From Paenibacillus sp. yr247 (lineage in GTDB: Bacteria; Bacillota; Bacilli; Paenibacillales; NBRC-103111), in contig NZ_FNIF01000003.1 in the NCBI RefSeq assembly GCF_900103825.1, positions 124,001-188,000 on the forward strand: a DNA stretch of 64,000 nucleotides, in the 5' to 3' direction. Position 1 is the stretch's first letter. Each line of letters starts with the position of its first letter. Both the position numbers and the translations under genes were made by a program. Below are positions 63,647 through 64,000 of the stretch, one piece after another. The notes beneath the pieces are model-generated. The model worked only from the letters and a program-made list of their open reading frames with translations, had not been told where the DNA came from and ran no database searches.

Positions 63647-64000
63647 CTATAATTTCACATTGGATTCCGGCCAAATGCGATGAAGCTGATGAAGCTTGTC
63701 GATTTCCATTTTGCCTTCTTTCACATAAGCAAATTCCATGAAAGCCTCTTCGATCCCCCATTCATCAGGAGAACGGCTAATGATTCCTGCGATCCGTAAT
63801 TGCGTAGGACGCATATGAGATGCAGCAATGATCGCTTTATCATCGCCATCGACCCCCGCATGTGCCATTCCGCGAAGAGAGCCCATAATATAAATGTTCC
63901 CGGTAGATGTAATGGTTCCGCCAGGATTAACATCGCCTAAATATAGTAAATCACCCTCATTGTGGAGGGTTTGTCCCGAACGAATCATCCCTTTGAGCGT
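63647..64000 (-). CDS. minC: Septum site-determining protein MinC, N-terminus cut by window edge
   Basis: The last 117 residues of MinC: the C-terminal beta-helix domain, with RSGQTLHNEGDLLYLGDVNP, GGTITSTGNIYIMGSLRGMA and HAGVDGDDKAIIAASHMRPT. This part dimerises and binds MinD and the divisome; the FtsZ-inhibiting N-terminal domain is outside the window. The frame is open to base 64000. It lies 37 bp upstream of minD in the same operon. Confidence 0.95.
   Translation of the reverse strand, partial: TLKGMIRSGQTLHNEGDLLYLGDVNPGGTITSTGNIYIMGSLRGMAHAGVDGDDKAIIAASHMRPTQLRIAGIISRSPDEWGIEEAFMEFAYVKEGKMEIDKLHQLHRIWPESNVKL

Overview
This window is an ordinary-looking stretch of a spore-forming member of the Bacillales, most likely a Paenibacillus or close relative. 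The evidence is gene order close to the Bacillus subtilis yrr/ruv/spo/min regions, sporulation genes (spoVB, bofC, spo0B-like, spoIVFA/FB, safA-like), T-box leaders in front of alaS and hisS-aspS, strong AGGAGG ribosome binding sites, and an RNase E/G family enzyme, which B. subtilis lacks. Both window edges cut genes: a U32 peptidase at the left and minC at the right. I saw no rRNA, tRNA, CRISPR array, insertion sequence or prophage.

Layout. 1-6.3 kb (minus): alaS with T-box leader, ireB, ruvX, two DUF1292 genes, mltG, U32 peptidase. 6.3-12.8 kb: a Fur-box promoter with no recognisable gene behind it, an AI-2E family membrane protein, a sulfur block (cymR, cysteine desulfurase) and mnmA. 12.8-25.5 kb: rarA, a repeat-filled gap, tcdA, hisS-aspS with T-box, an HxlR regulator, an extremely acidic small protein, a membrane-anchored FAD protein, dtd and relA. 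25.6-36.8 kb: apt, recJ, a cation efflux protein, secDF, comN, spoVB and membrane proteins. 36.8-46 kb: PAP2 phosphatase, then bofC-ruvCAB-spoIID-like-queA-tgt-yajC. 46-52.8 kb: sigW-like ECF factor, safA-like LysM protein, pheB-hom-thrB-pheA, a NUDIX hydrolase. 52.8-64 kb: NlpC/P60 enzyme, TrpD-like protein, obg, spo0B-like, rplU-prp-rpmA, rng, spoIVFAB, rodA, minDC.

The genes cover translation (alaS, hisS, aspS, mnmA, tgt, queA, dtd, tcdA, rplU, rpmA), recombination and repair (ruvABC, ruvX, recJ, rarA), envelope and division (mltG, rodA, minCD, NlpC, SpoIID-like, sigW) and sporulation.

The most unusual signal is not a gene. A repeated 5' untranslated element of about 40 nt occurs in front of seven unrelated genes: mltG, recJ, ruvB, sigW, safA-like, nlpC-like and spoIVFA. 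It has a left box close to GCTTACGA, then a hairpin whose arms differ between copies but stay complementary, then a TAAGGAGG-like Shine-Dalgarno placed 6-9 nt before the start codon. It is repeated in tandem two or three times at recJ, ruvB and safA. It always points the same way as the gene it precedes, including sigW, which lies on the other strand. A second hairpin repeat, with a 37-bp unit, sits in the same position before aspS. This looks like a dispersed ribosome-binding-site cassette or RNA regulatory element that I cannot match to a named family.
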